DNA of 64,000 bases from Strobilurus pachycystidiatus (lineage: Eukaryota > Basidiomycota > Agaricomycetes > Agaricales > Physalacriaceae). Where the stretch lies: positions 1,302,001 through 1,366,000 of the forward strand of contig JAHLMK010000013.1 in the NCBI GenBank assembly GCA_019915135.1, given 5' to 3'. This document shows positions 54,843-64,000 of this stretch, piece by piece (position 1 is the stretch's first letter; every line of letters begins with the position of its first letter). The notes under the pieces are model-generated. The model saw only the letters and a program-made list of their open reading frames with translations. It was not told where the DNA came from and did not search any database. The translations under genes were made by a program, and so were the position numbers.

Positions 54843-56627
54843 CCCTTGACATTGTCCATTAATTTATACTCAATTGATGACTAGCATGCTTCAAAGGAAA
54901 TATGTCCGCGTCTGCGGTGACGTAGAAAACGCGCCTCTTCAGTCAAGGGTAAATGACAGTACACGGTTCACGGTACCTCATAGCGCCCAGTTGGCTCGAC
55001 AACTTACAGTATCGGCGTCGCGTCAATCGCTACTTAGACTGCCGGAGTTCTAGGCATCGTAGGACTTAGAGATCATGTAGAGGCGTCAGCGTAATGGCTA
55101 GCTGGGGAAATTCGGGTGGCGCTCAAAAAGTCGGTGTGGCAACTAGATATGATCATTTATTGTCGTCGCATCAATGTCGGCACAGGAGACTGTGTGGTGG
55201 GCTTGATGCGCTGTCGAGGAGGAGGACAGTAAGACCCTTCTTAGATGCTTTTTCGGCGACAACCAAGGTTCTACAAATTTCTGGGAAACGTAAGGCTCCA
55301 ACTAAATATTATATATAACTGTATATATACAGTTGTACCGTATAAGTATATGTATATGTATACGCCCATGTCACGGAGGTGGTGTATAGAGTAGATATAC
55401 ATATAATATATAGTATAGAGTTAGCTCCTGAGGTAGTGTAAATACAAGGATACAGGCAAGCAAATGTGAAGGTGCCGGTGACTGGCCCACTCGCCACTTG
55501 TCTAACCTTGATTGGAAGTGCACGCCGTTCTTTCGCCAGCCTCAGAACCGCCGAACCGGGGTCCAGACCACGGCAAATGCACATGACCGACCTGCCGGAC
55601 CCGGCATCAGCCCGGCAGATAGCTCGACTCGATGAGTGCGACGCCACATCACACTCTATAAGCTTACAGAGGTCTAATGCATGACTGAAGACACTTCCCT
55701 GAGTCCACCTCAAGAAACATTGGCACTCAAGCGACCATGAGAGCCAGAAGAAACGGAAACTGCATATACAATATATATACTCTATATTATACAGTAGTAC
55801 CATATATTATACCCTATATGTATATCCTCGCTGGCGAGCGTATACATATAGTATATGGTTGGAGCCTTAGGGAAACGTGTAACATTACAGAACACAGAAG
55901 GAAGTCAATACAGGAAACGATACGCGAGCACTGGAAGATAAGATCGACCTCATACAATTTCCAGCAGCGTTGTTCACGGACGGCTGAGACTGAAGGGTGT
56001 TCATCATTGTGTCTGGCAAGATTCCGACGCGTCATACACACCTCATTTTCGACAAGGCTGAGTGGCTGCTTATGTTCCCTCCCTATCAGGGACAGAACAG
56101 ACAATCGTAGACGCCGCAAGACAGATCGCAGCCGCCCCATGAAATATTTTCGCTTACAATCTGGAAGAACTCTGAGGAAGAGTGTGAACGGACTAGAAAG
56201 AGCACGGTTACCGTTTGCAGCAAGCGCGGCTATCAGGGCCTCAACTTCCTCGTGGCGAGTGTCTGGGCCGTTTGCAAGCTCCTGGGGTCCTCGCTTAACG
56301 ATGTAGGACATTGGCTGTTCCCTGTATTATTGCTGTTCCTCCGCCTCTTCCGCTTCAATCTCTGCCTCCAAGTATTCGCGCAGATCAGCCATGCGTTTTC
56401 TAACATCAGCCTCCATGTTGATCATCCATTGGCGGTCAAGCCTTTTCGGGACAGAGGGAGAGGATTCCTTATGTGCGTCGAGGTCGATGATCCGAACAAG
56501 TTCAGGAGGGCGAAGACCTCTTCTATCAAATGCGACAATACACTACATACAGTATAACAAGAGTACAATTTTTTCTACCTGACAATTACACCAGGAGTCG
56601 TAGAAGAAGAACATGTGCAGTTCACTT
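54843..56627. other. Intergenic, AT-rich boxes and an unassigned exon-like stretch
   Basis: No gene is confirmed. 55303-55440 and 55765-55860 are AT-rich and share a word (ACAGTTGTACCGTATA / ACAGTAGTACCATATA). On the minus strand 56540-56334 is open and reads LRPPELVRIIDLDAHKE and then a coiled-coil-like acidic end. It may be a terminal exon of the DUF6532 gene or a separate gene. The frame 56311-55814 (minus, ATG) has no recognisable features. Confidence 0.4.
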
Positions 56628-58295
56628 TCACAACTCCACCGCGGCAGTGGCGTTCAGATACAACTGATGCATTGATCGATGACAATCGGCTGGATACTCG
56701 TTGCGAAGAGCCTGCAAGGTGGTGAGGTGCCACTGATGGACTGTCTCTAGTTCAAAAGACGGAATTCGAAGTTTTGTCTCCTTCACATGCCCCAGGATGA
56801 TGGCATGGATCTAAAAAGTACACAGTCAGTGTAGCCCTCTATTGGTATGAGTCTAGAGGCAGAGACATACCATGGTGGCTGCACATGCAATCATAGCAGG
56901 CGGAATTTCCAGCTCATTGGGCAACTCAGTCAAGGATGATATGAAAAGGTTTGAACCCTCGGTGATGACCTTTCGGGAGAAAGTCCCAAGCTGAAGCAAA
57001 ATGTCGGTAACAAAGGACTGGATCACCGGGGATGTGTAAGATGTCCGCTTTTCCTACTGTGTCTTAGAGACTCGTGGCTTTCAACAAGTGGGAGAACGTG
57101 AGGACATACGTGGGCGTCCGAGGGGAAAATATAGTGATACAACTTGAGGGCTTGGATCGCCCTCGATCGGCCTGACTCCGACTCGTCGAGTTGGAGCCGA
57201 TCCAGAACGAGGGCCGTGGCCGAGTCCCTGATCTCCCTTATGTTCATTCTGAAGCGATCGGCGGTCTGACACAGTATATTGAGGAGCAGTTACGAACTGA
57301 ACACATCACTCACATAGCTCTCGAGTGGGGAGATGTACCGATCTTCGTCACCAGTCCTCAGACGCTCAGCGATGTCCCTGGGGCCATCAAATCCGAGATC
57401 TTCAGCCGCCAGAATGAGATATTCACGGAAGATGCGGGGCCCAAAACCGGTGCGCCTACTTTCTCGAAATGGGCTGTGGTCAACGCTGAACAGAACGCGG
57501 CGCAATGCGAGTTGAAAACTTCTCTCCAGTGTAGCGTTGATCTCCGAGTTTTGCCTTTTCTTGCCAAGCTTGTACATGGACCCCTTGAGTTCGACGGTGA
57601 TGTTGGATCTTGATTTCCAGCTTCCGATCTCAATGATGGAGGAATCAATGACAGGAGTCGGCGGTTGGTATGCCACAAAGCGATACTGGGTCTGTTGTCA
57701 ATTGGTTGGAGTATCTGAATGAGATCGGGGCGGAACACTACCTTTGCAAGCTGGTTTGTCTCTACCGGTCGTTGAGTCGGCCCCCTGAGAGTTCTGGAGG
57801 TCTCCAGCGCAGCATGCGTCGAATACTCCGAGTCGTCATCCTCCGATTCATCTGGCGACCACTCCTCGGAGTCCGGATCACTACCGGCGAGATAGTCGTC
57901 ACCGTCTACTTTACTGCAATTCTTGGAGACGCACCTATCCCCACGAGCTTTCATCGAGCTCGAAACATATGTTCCCATGCTGGAGAACTCATTGTTTGCC
58001 TCCAGGCCGACCGCAGGTCCAGTAAGTCGCTCGAAAGCAGGCTCTACGTCATTCATGTGCTCGCCCGCAGTGCTGCTGACATGGGAGGAGAGACCAGAGG
58101 TGCAGGCTGGGAAAGATAGGACCTCAGTGGCGTCGGAGGTGGGATTACCCTGGGGCCGAAGTAAGCACACCGTGTACCGTACCGTAACTCCGTCGTGCAA
58201 CGTACCTTGGTAGCATTTGAGCCGTCGGCATCCTGCATGAATTTGGTCAGTGGTAGATCCAGAGCAGTACGAGACCCTATTGTTATTCTCCTCAT
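56628..58295 (-). CDS. DUF6532 protein
   Basis: Exons 58295-58206, 58149-57742, 57691-57314, 57265-57110, 57053-56871 and 56810-56628 close in phase to 465 aa, with introns of 48-60 bp. The first third is disordered, with a strongly acidic tract (DPDSEEWSPDESEDDDSEY). The C-terminal 250 residues carry the DUF6532 domain: REIRDSATALVLDRL, then KRTSYTSPVIQSFVTDILL, PPAMIACAATMIHAIILGHV, and HQWHLTTLQALRNEYP. DUF6532 is an expanded Agaricomycete family of unknown role, often near mobile DNA. The start could be the later ATG at 58238. The upstream coiled-coil gene ends only 61 bp away on the same strand, so a single longer transcript is possible. Confidence 0.75.
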
Positions 58296-58356
58296 ACGTT
58301 TAAAAATTAAAAATGTGACAGCGACTGGCACCGCAAGGTCACTAACCACCACGAAC

Positions 58357-59651
58357 TCAACGCCGTCCGGCAGGAGAAAAGTATCCTATTGAATGTGAAA
58401 TGGCTGACCTGCTCATCCAGTGAGGGGAACTTGGGCTGACACGATATCGTTCCCGGGCCAGCACCAGATCGGCGAGATGTCTGATGACCGCACGTGTAAG
58501 CCGAGTACCAGACGAGAGTCTGCAACGCACCACCTGGACGGAAATCGGGGCTGCCCCCCCTGGGAACACCCTCAGCACTTCCGCAAGCAAATGGTCCATC
58601 TCCTCCCGATGTGTCGCAAGCAACATCTTTTTATCCTCGAATAAGGCATCTCGTTCTGTAAGCACCTTTGTTAGGTGTGTGAGGGCTTCCTTCTTTGCGT
58701 CAATCTGCAATCGCTCCCTCGCAATCAGCTCGGCTTCCCGAGCTGTCATCTGCCGAATATCAGTGTCATATCGCATGAAAAGACAATGCAAGCGCACCTT
58801 CTCTAGCTGACATTCTCGGTCCGCCGCAACGGTTTGCTGGCGAGCGATCTCGGTCTGCTGGCGAGCGATCTCGGTCTGCTGGCGAGCGATCTGAGGACTG
58901 TTAAAAGGAGCAATACAGAAACGCGATGTAGACACACCTGCTCAGTGAGCTGACGCTCTCTGTCGGACGCAATGCTTTGATCGTTAGCAATCTGGGCAAG
59001 GAAGAACCAATTTTCCGAGTCAGTACAGACTTCAGATCACACATGACAGCGATGAAGACGTGCCATAGTTTTCAACGCCACAAATTCTTTCTCTCGCGTA
59101 GCGATGACCTCCTCCTGTAGACGTGTGAGTTACAGACGACCAGTCAGGTGTTGAATGTTATCGTCACATGGAGTGTGGTCTGTGCATCCATATTGCGTTG
59201 GAGATCATCGAGCTGGAATGTGTCGTCAGTCATTGCGTCGCCGTCAGAGAGATGTGCATGCCTCCGACCGTAGTTGGTTTGTCTGGAATTCGAGATAAGC
59301 GTCTCGTCAGGACATCACCAAAGCGGTGGGAAAGGACGCGCCTACCTGCACCCGAAGCTCCCTGTTCTCCGATTCACATTGGCCCAACGTCGTGACCTTG
59401 GTCTCCAGCTATAAGCGCGATCAGGCCTTTACAGCTGCCAGTAACATGTCGCCCGTAATTTGAAACATACCTCCCTTCTCAATTGGGCCTTCTCCTCATT
59501 AACCACCTGCAGTTGACGCTTGGTGATTTCCTGCGCATGCTCGTTGGCCTTGGACTAGGAGAGATTCAGTGGTTGCGAGATCAAGCGACAGGAAGGTACA
59601 GACCAGTAGCGTGTCCTTGAGGCTGGCGGGCAAGAGATTGGTCTGATTCAT
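58357..59651 (-). CDS. Modular coiled-coil protein
   Basis: Exons 59651-59604, 59554-59471, 59408-59346, 59212-59168, 59114-59043, 58991-58938 and 58890-58357 give 299 aa. All six introns are phase 0 and the inner exons encode 15-28 residues of heptad repeat each. The last exon begins with three copies of IARQQTE from a 21-bp tandem repeat. Long coiled coil follows (CQLEKVRLHCLFMRYDTDIRQM, ELIARERLQIDAKKEALTHL). A basic, less regular C-terminus ends the protein. The function is unknown; a structural or dimerisation role is likely. Intron 3 is 133 bp, the others 47-62 bp. Confidence 0.7.
58828..58890 (-). repeat. Three tandem 21-bp repeats encoding IARQQTE/V
   Basis: The unit ATCGCTCGCCAGCAGACCGAG is repeated with one synonymous change and a final variant codon, in phase with the coding frame. 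It is a likely slippage expansion of a coiled-coil heptad. Confidence 0.85.
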
Positions 59652-61006
59652 CGTGATCCTGGTTGATTGCGGAGGAAGGAAAACAAGAGCAAAGGGCTGT
59701 AGGCCATCGAACCCTATGTAAGTATATTTTCGAGACTCCGCACTAAGCTTCCGGTTCCTGCGTGCGTGATGATTCACGGTAGCATCCGCAAATTCGTCCA
59801 CCGGCAGTCAATATTGGGGCAAGACCGCGAGGTTTGTTGGGGTAAGGACAGAGTACAGCAGTGCCTGTAATCGGTCATGGAAATGCAGATTCCACGACCG
59901 ACATTCGTGCATGCGTTCCTCCCAAAGGCAGATGCCTCTTCGGGGACTGCCGTGCGCAAAAGTTTCTGAGATGTTATGTCCCCGTGTCACAGCGGCACGT
60001 ATGACTCACAGCGTTTTCAAAGTCTGAGTAGGCGGTCGGGATGGAGATGGAACGATGCAAAAGTCACCCTGAATCTTGATTGCAACTTTGGCAACAGCCG
60101 ATCCGTGGCAAACTTCGGCATTAGATTTAATCTCGTCCAACTTTGACTCAAGCATCCTCCCCTCCCTCCCTCAATTGCAGATGGCAAGCCAAGGGTCACC
60201 ATATTGACAGTGTTTGCTACTACAATCCTTTACCTCCAAGTTAATTGCATGCAGCACGTCGTTTGGCCGATCTGTGACCGACCCGAGCGCTGGACATTCG
60301 GTTCAATTTACTCTCTGGCTCTGATGCTTCCAGAAGAGCGTCGTCGTCAAGACGGCGCCTCTTTCATCAAGCTTAAATCGCATCCAGTCCACAGGTTACG
60401 GTGCCTCCCAGCTGCTCGTAGCGCTCATTTGGTCGGCACTTTCTTGTGTTATCGGTGTCACCACTGGTAGCTACTCGAGCTGCCGGAAAGTTGAGCAGCG
60501 TGGAGGTACATAGACCATCTCAGCTTAACGCCTGGTGGAGGAAGCCTTGGTGGCGCCTAAATAGCCAGGCGCCGGGGCCGAATACTTACTAGGAATCAAT
60601 CGATACCACGTAAATTTAGTCCCTCAGAGACAACACACGAGGAGACAACCACTTCTCTTACGTCCCTCTTTCCCCTTGGCCTATAGGTCAAAAACGATTG
60701 TATTTTTTTGGAGGACGTCTGCTGAGAGTATACATACAAAGGATGCTCTTCTTGTGTGATCTGGAATCTGGATCATCTGGTGAATTTTTGTCATTGTTTG
60801 TCTGCTATGTGGCACGGCTGTTGTTACAGCATATCTACTCCTTACGTGGTCAGATGCCATACCAGGCTGTGTCCTGTGTATACACAGCCTGCAGCGCAAA
60901 TCAGCCTCAATTTTGGCTTCAATTTGGCCAAACTCCAAGTACAAATGCTTTACGCTCAGCAGACTCCAGAGCTTGCACCGGGGGGAGACTCGAGAGAGAC
61001 TCGTCA
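59652..61006. other. Intergenic, no supported gene
   Basis: Short open frames on both strands lack recognisable features. It ends at the target duplication of the MITE at 61015. Confidence 0.4.
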
Positions 61007-61014
61007 CTACAGAC

Positions 61015-61345
61015 TAGGGTGGCGCAGTAAACCCTAGGTTTCGATACACCTAGGGTTTACTGCGGTTATTAACGGTATCGATACGTTATTGAAAGGTCGA
61101 GGACTAGGTTTATAGGTTTCGATACCAGCACGTGATTGTTTCACGTGATGCCCGCGGCGCTGTTGGGCAAGCCTGAGACCAGCAACAAGAGGGCGGGGAT
61201 GGGGCGGGAGGGCGGCGCGCCCATCACGTGTGCCCATCACGTGCTTGTATCAAAACTGTTAGTAACGGTATTGAAACCTAGGCCAAAATGGAGGTCAGTA
61301 AGTAACGGTTTCAAACCTACCGGGTAGGTTTACTGCGCCACCCTA
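61015..61345. mobile_element. hAT-type MITE, 331 bp
   Basis: Inverted ends TAGGGTGGCGCAGTAAACC ... GGTTTACTGCGCCACCCTA (19 bp, with one base inserted on the right: GGTAGGTTTACTG) and a perfect 8-bp target duplication CTACAGAC (61007-61014 and 61346-61353). The interior holds further palindromic words (AAACCCTAGGTTTCGATAC near its complement; CACGTGATTGTTTCACGTG). No coding capacity. Its ends differ from the MITE at 52586, so it is a different family. Confidence 0.9.
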
Positions 61346-61403
61346 CTACAGACCCCACAGTCTGAGAGTCAGCAACAAAAAACTATCACCTCAATGCGAT
61401 CGA

Positions 61404-61485
61404 CGACCACCGCAGGATTCGAACCTGCAATCTTCACCTTGGACAACACCGGAAAGTGACGCGTTAACCATTACGCTAGGCGGCC
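61404..61485 (-). tRNA. tRNA-Arg (CCG) with a 9-nt intron
   Basis: On the minus strand the acceptor stem is GGCCGCC/GGTGGTC with discriminator G. The D stem is GCGT/ACGC, the anticodon stem TCACT/GGTGA, and the T arm GCAGG-TTCGAAT-CCTGC. The loop TT-CCG-G is interrupted by about 9 nt, giving anticodon CCG. The AAGATT after the anticodon stem matches fungal tRNA-Arg. A reading as tRNA-Glu (TTC) would break the anticodon stem. Confidence 0.8.
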
Positions 61486-61588
61486 TTGCAATTTGATTAC
61501 TCCACCCCAAACATGGCCTCTTTATCAACCACGTCTTTGTGATCGACGCCATAGTGCGTCTTCACCTCCGCCCGTCATCAACATCATC

Positions 61589-61882
61589 ATGAGCGACAGC
61601 CTTGGACACATCCTCACCTGCTGTTGTACGCCTTTTTCCTTCCTCGCCCTGCCAAATCTCATACTCAAAGCAGGCTGCTGCCACCCTACCATGACCGAGG
61701 GTACTGGAGCCAGGCTGGCGAAACGCGATCCACGCGAAGATATTGTGGATAGGGAGTTCAAGGCGAGGACATACACGAAGGATAAAGGGAGTGGCATCAT
61801 ACATGTGCAACCTGCCGCGGGATCGAGGATGGAAACAGGTGATGCGGCTGGGGTTGGTGGAGTGAGAGAAGATAGGGTGTGA
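61589..61882 (+). CDS. Possible small protein, unknown
   Basis: A 97-codon frame with ATG at 61589. It starts with a Cys-rich hydrophobic stretch (LTCCCTPFSFLALPNLILK) and continues with a hydrophilic segment (KRDPREDIVDREFKARTYTKDKG). The hydrophobic stretch contains a possible intron (GTACGC to AAAG). I recognise no family, and the frame may be chance. Confidence 0.3.
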   Translation: MSDSLGHILTCCCTPFSFLALPNLILKAGCCHPTMTEGTGARLAKRDPREDIVDREFKARTYTKDKGSGIIHVQPAAGSRMETGDAAGVGGVREDRV

Positions 61883-62559
61883 GTGAGTCTTCGCCCGCCC
61901 GTTTTTGCGTTGCTGATAAAAAATACTAGTTCTTGATACGCACGCGGACTATGATCGGTTTCTGCTCTGGATCGCGCACTACTTTATCACTGTAAGAGCG
62001 TCTCATTTATGTTTCGCACCGAAGTCGCTAACGCGATCCAACTAGGATACCGGGCTTAATTACTCTTGAAAGATACCAACCGCCGTTCGATACCAAATAC
62101 AAGCTTCTTAATCATCTGCTGACATGGCCGCGCGCCATCTTTCCATAATTGAAACCACATGCGCTGCTGGCAGTATCGCGCCGATCATTTCACTCCTCTA
62201 TTGCTCGCTTGCTAACCGAGAAATTTCCCGTCGCTTGAGTTGGAAGGCTCTCCGCAGTATATGTTCCGAACGACGCCACTGCCACTGCTTCTAACTCGGT
62301 ACAACATTCACCGACGACACCCCATGGCCCCACAACTGACCGACCCGATGACCGACCACAGCTTCGATCACGAGGACCAACTTGGCGCACGACATATAAG
62401 CGTTCCTTCAAATGTCGCCATTCTTCCTTTTTGTTTCCTTCCCGATTTCTGGTTTGCTCTGTCGTCGTGCTCGCCTATTCCCCTGTTTGCTCACAGGTGG
62501 CTTATTCTTCCAAGGCTCGGTCTTATGGCCCTATCGCGACGTGACTCTTATCCGCACCA
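61883..62559. other. Intergenic, no supported gene
   Basis: Nothing is recognised until the repeat region that begins near 62560. Confidence 0.35.
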
Positions 62560-63640
62560 CCATGTCTACTATGAACATGTGAGGCTTCATGTGAGTCGGG
62601 ACTCGCGCGCCTGACTGACATAAAACCGTGCTCCAATGTCGCCATCATCATATTCTTATCATTCCTGCTTTCCCTCTCTGTGGTCGTGCACTAGCACTGG
62701 TGGCTTTCTCATTCCTCACGTTCGCTTCCACTGCTTGCTCGGCTATCGCGACAGCTCACGTACACTCCTATTCGCATGACTTCGGGACTCGGGTCGTTAT
62801 CTCTTGGACAGGTCATCCGGGAGCGACATATACATAGACGAGGTCATCGGGGCGCGCTACCCTACTTCCCACCATTCAAATAAGACTCCCAGTCGCTTGC
62901 TCACTCCTAGTACTATCGGTCGTCCTTCTCCTCGCCCAAGGTTGTCCCTCCCATTCCTCATATCGTTGTTGTTGGTTTATTCAACAGTGCAAGTGAGTCC
63001 CTACTGACCTTGCTTTACCCATACTCATCTCGCTCGCAGTCACCTTCTTGCGCCTTGTTTCCAAAGGCTCATTTGTCGCAGCGTCGCTTCCCTGCCTTGG
63101 TGCACCAATCGCTTCCCTGCCTTGGTCTTGGTGCACCCCGACTCCACGTCACCATGTCCCTTTCTCTTTCTATGTGATGCACGTGTGTGGGCGTTTGTGT
63201 ACATCAGTCAGGCGCGCGATATCCGGGTCAGCTGGGCGCGTTTACTATCGCGACATGAACATGTGAGGCTTCATGTGTGTTGGCACTTGGGCGCGCGCCT
63301 GACTGACATAAAGCCATGCTTCATGTTTGCCCCATGACACTGCCGCCTTCCTCTCTGCTGTTGCCGTTGTGTACACGGCAGGACCCGCCGGTCGCACACT
63401 GTGCAGTAACTTTCTCACTCCCGCTATCCTCTCTGGCATCTTGCTTGTTCTTATTGCGCCAGCTCACGTACACTCTTATCCGCATCACGACATGTGAGTC
63501 GGGGCTCGGGACTGGGACTCGTCTCATGTGAGTGAACTCCTTATCTCGGGACAGGTCATCGGGGCGCGACATATACATAGACGAGGTCATCGGGGCGCGC
63601 TACCCCACACCCAACCATACAAATAAGACTGGCTTGCCTT
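62560..63640. repeat. Diverged tandem duplication, unit about 0.7 kb, non-coding
   Basis: Shared blocks occur in the same order. GAACATGTGAGGCTTCATGTG ... CTGACTGACATAAA is at 62573 and 63257. A block GACATATACATAGACGAGG followed by TCATCGGGGCGCGCTACC, then CAAATAAGACT, is at about 62825 and 63567. Offsets of 684 and 742 show indels between copies. No frame is conserved between copies, so the repeat is probably non-coding. It may continue past the window's right edge. Confidence 0.6.
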
Positions 63641-64000
63641 GCTTACTTCTAGGGACAAAATGGCGGACTCCCGCTTCCCATGTCGTTGTTGGTGCGCCCT
63701 CACCTTTGTCGTCGATAACCTTCCTTTGCCCAGGTTGTTCCATCTCGACCAACTTGGATGGCCATTCGGGCGCACTGACGACCCATCCTCTGACCATATC
63801 CCTTTCTTAATATCTGGGCACCACGTGCGATAGGCGACACAGTGGGCGTTTGTGTACGCGCACCCTTGCCCCGCAACTTCGGCCAGCTGGGCGCGTTACC
63901 CTTCCATTTCCTTTCCTCCTCTCTCTCTCTCTCATAAAATACTGCAATGTGTGTGCAAGCGTCATGTTCGAGGTGCACGTCTTTTTATCAGTTCCTCTCC

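Noticed and set aside
55814..56311. 165-codon minus-strand frame with ATG
   Set aside because: Composition is irregular, no domain is seen, and it runs into AT-rich repeat DNA; not enough to call a gene.
1..64000. CRISPR arrays, bacterial operons, ribosome-binding sites, riboswitches
   Set aside because: The DNA is eukaryotic with dense GT-AG introns; no regularly spaced repeat array or prokaryotic signal was seen.

Overview
The window is nuclear DNA from a filamentous basidiomycete, most likely an Agaricomycete close to the polypores. The evidence is many short (about 46-65 bp) GT-AG introns, tRNA genes with introns, and gene families typical of mushroom-forming fungi: DUF6533 and DUF6532 proteins, small NTF2-like proteins, F-box/LRR-like proteins, MYND fingers and many divergent kinases. 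Gene models were spliced by hand from splice sites, reading-frame closure and paralogue comparison. Those with closed phase at every junction are marked as such.

Layout. 1-6.1 kb holds two tandem copies of a kinase-like gene (the first runs off the left edge) with their upstream regions. 6.3-12.8 kb has an intron-bearing tRNA-Lys, two C2-like paralogues, a MYND-finger protein, a relic of an NTF2-like gene, and a helical protein of unknown function (gene A). 13.1-14.8 kb is a six-exon helical protein with a hydrophobic hairpin (gene B). 14.83-22.69 kb is a complete Ngaro-type (DIRS order, tyrosine recombinase) retrotransposon on the minus strand with split direct repeats. It has a gag gene with an intron in the sense direction, an RT/RNase H ORF, a tyrosine recombinase ORF and, on the opposite strand, a four-exon gene of 164 codons. 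22.8-28.2 kb repeats parts of the 6-12 kb region: gene A', a MYND relic, three NTF2-like genes (one with a replaced tail), a C2-like fragment and two more tRNA-Lys genes.

28.6-44 kb is ordinary gene space: a DUF6533 membrane protein, a gene with AT-hook and Cys-rich motifs, an F-box/LRR-like gene, an Efm7/Nnt1-type methyltransferase, a short Zn2Cys6 factor, an AGC-like kinase, an acidic protein, a short bZIP factor and a PPxY protein. 45.0-54.8 kb is a second AGC-like kinase gene cut inside a coding exon by an 8.2-kb Mutator-like (MULE) DNA transposon, with a perfect 9-bp target duplication and about 20-bp inverted ends. The transposon encodes one predicted 1806-aa protein joining a GCM/WRKY-type zinc finger, a DDE transposase, a ubiquitin-protease-like Cys/His domain, a PHD finger and a Tudor/SH3-like segment. 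A 709-bp hAT-type MITE with an 8-bp target duplication is nested in its right arm. 56.6-59.7 kb has a DUF6532 gene and a modular coiled-coil gene. 61.0-61.3 kb is a second hAT-type MITE, followed by a tRNA-Arg gene. The last 1.6 kb is a diverged, apparently non-coding tandem repeat.

The most notable objects are the transposase-protease-PHD fusion that splits a kinase gene, and the antisense spliced gene inside the Ngaro element.
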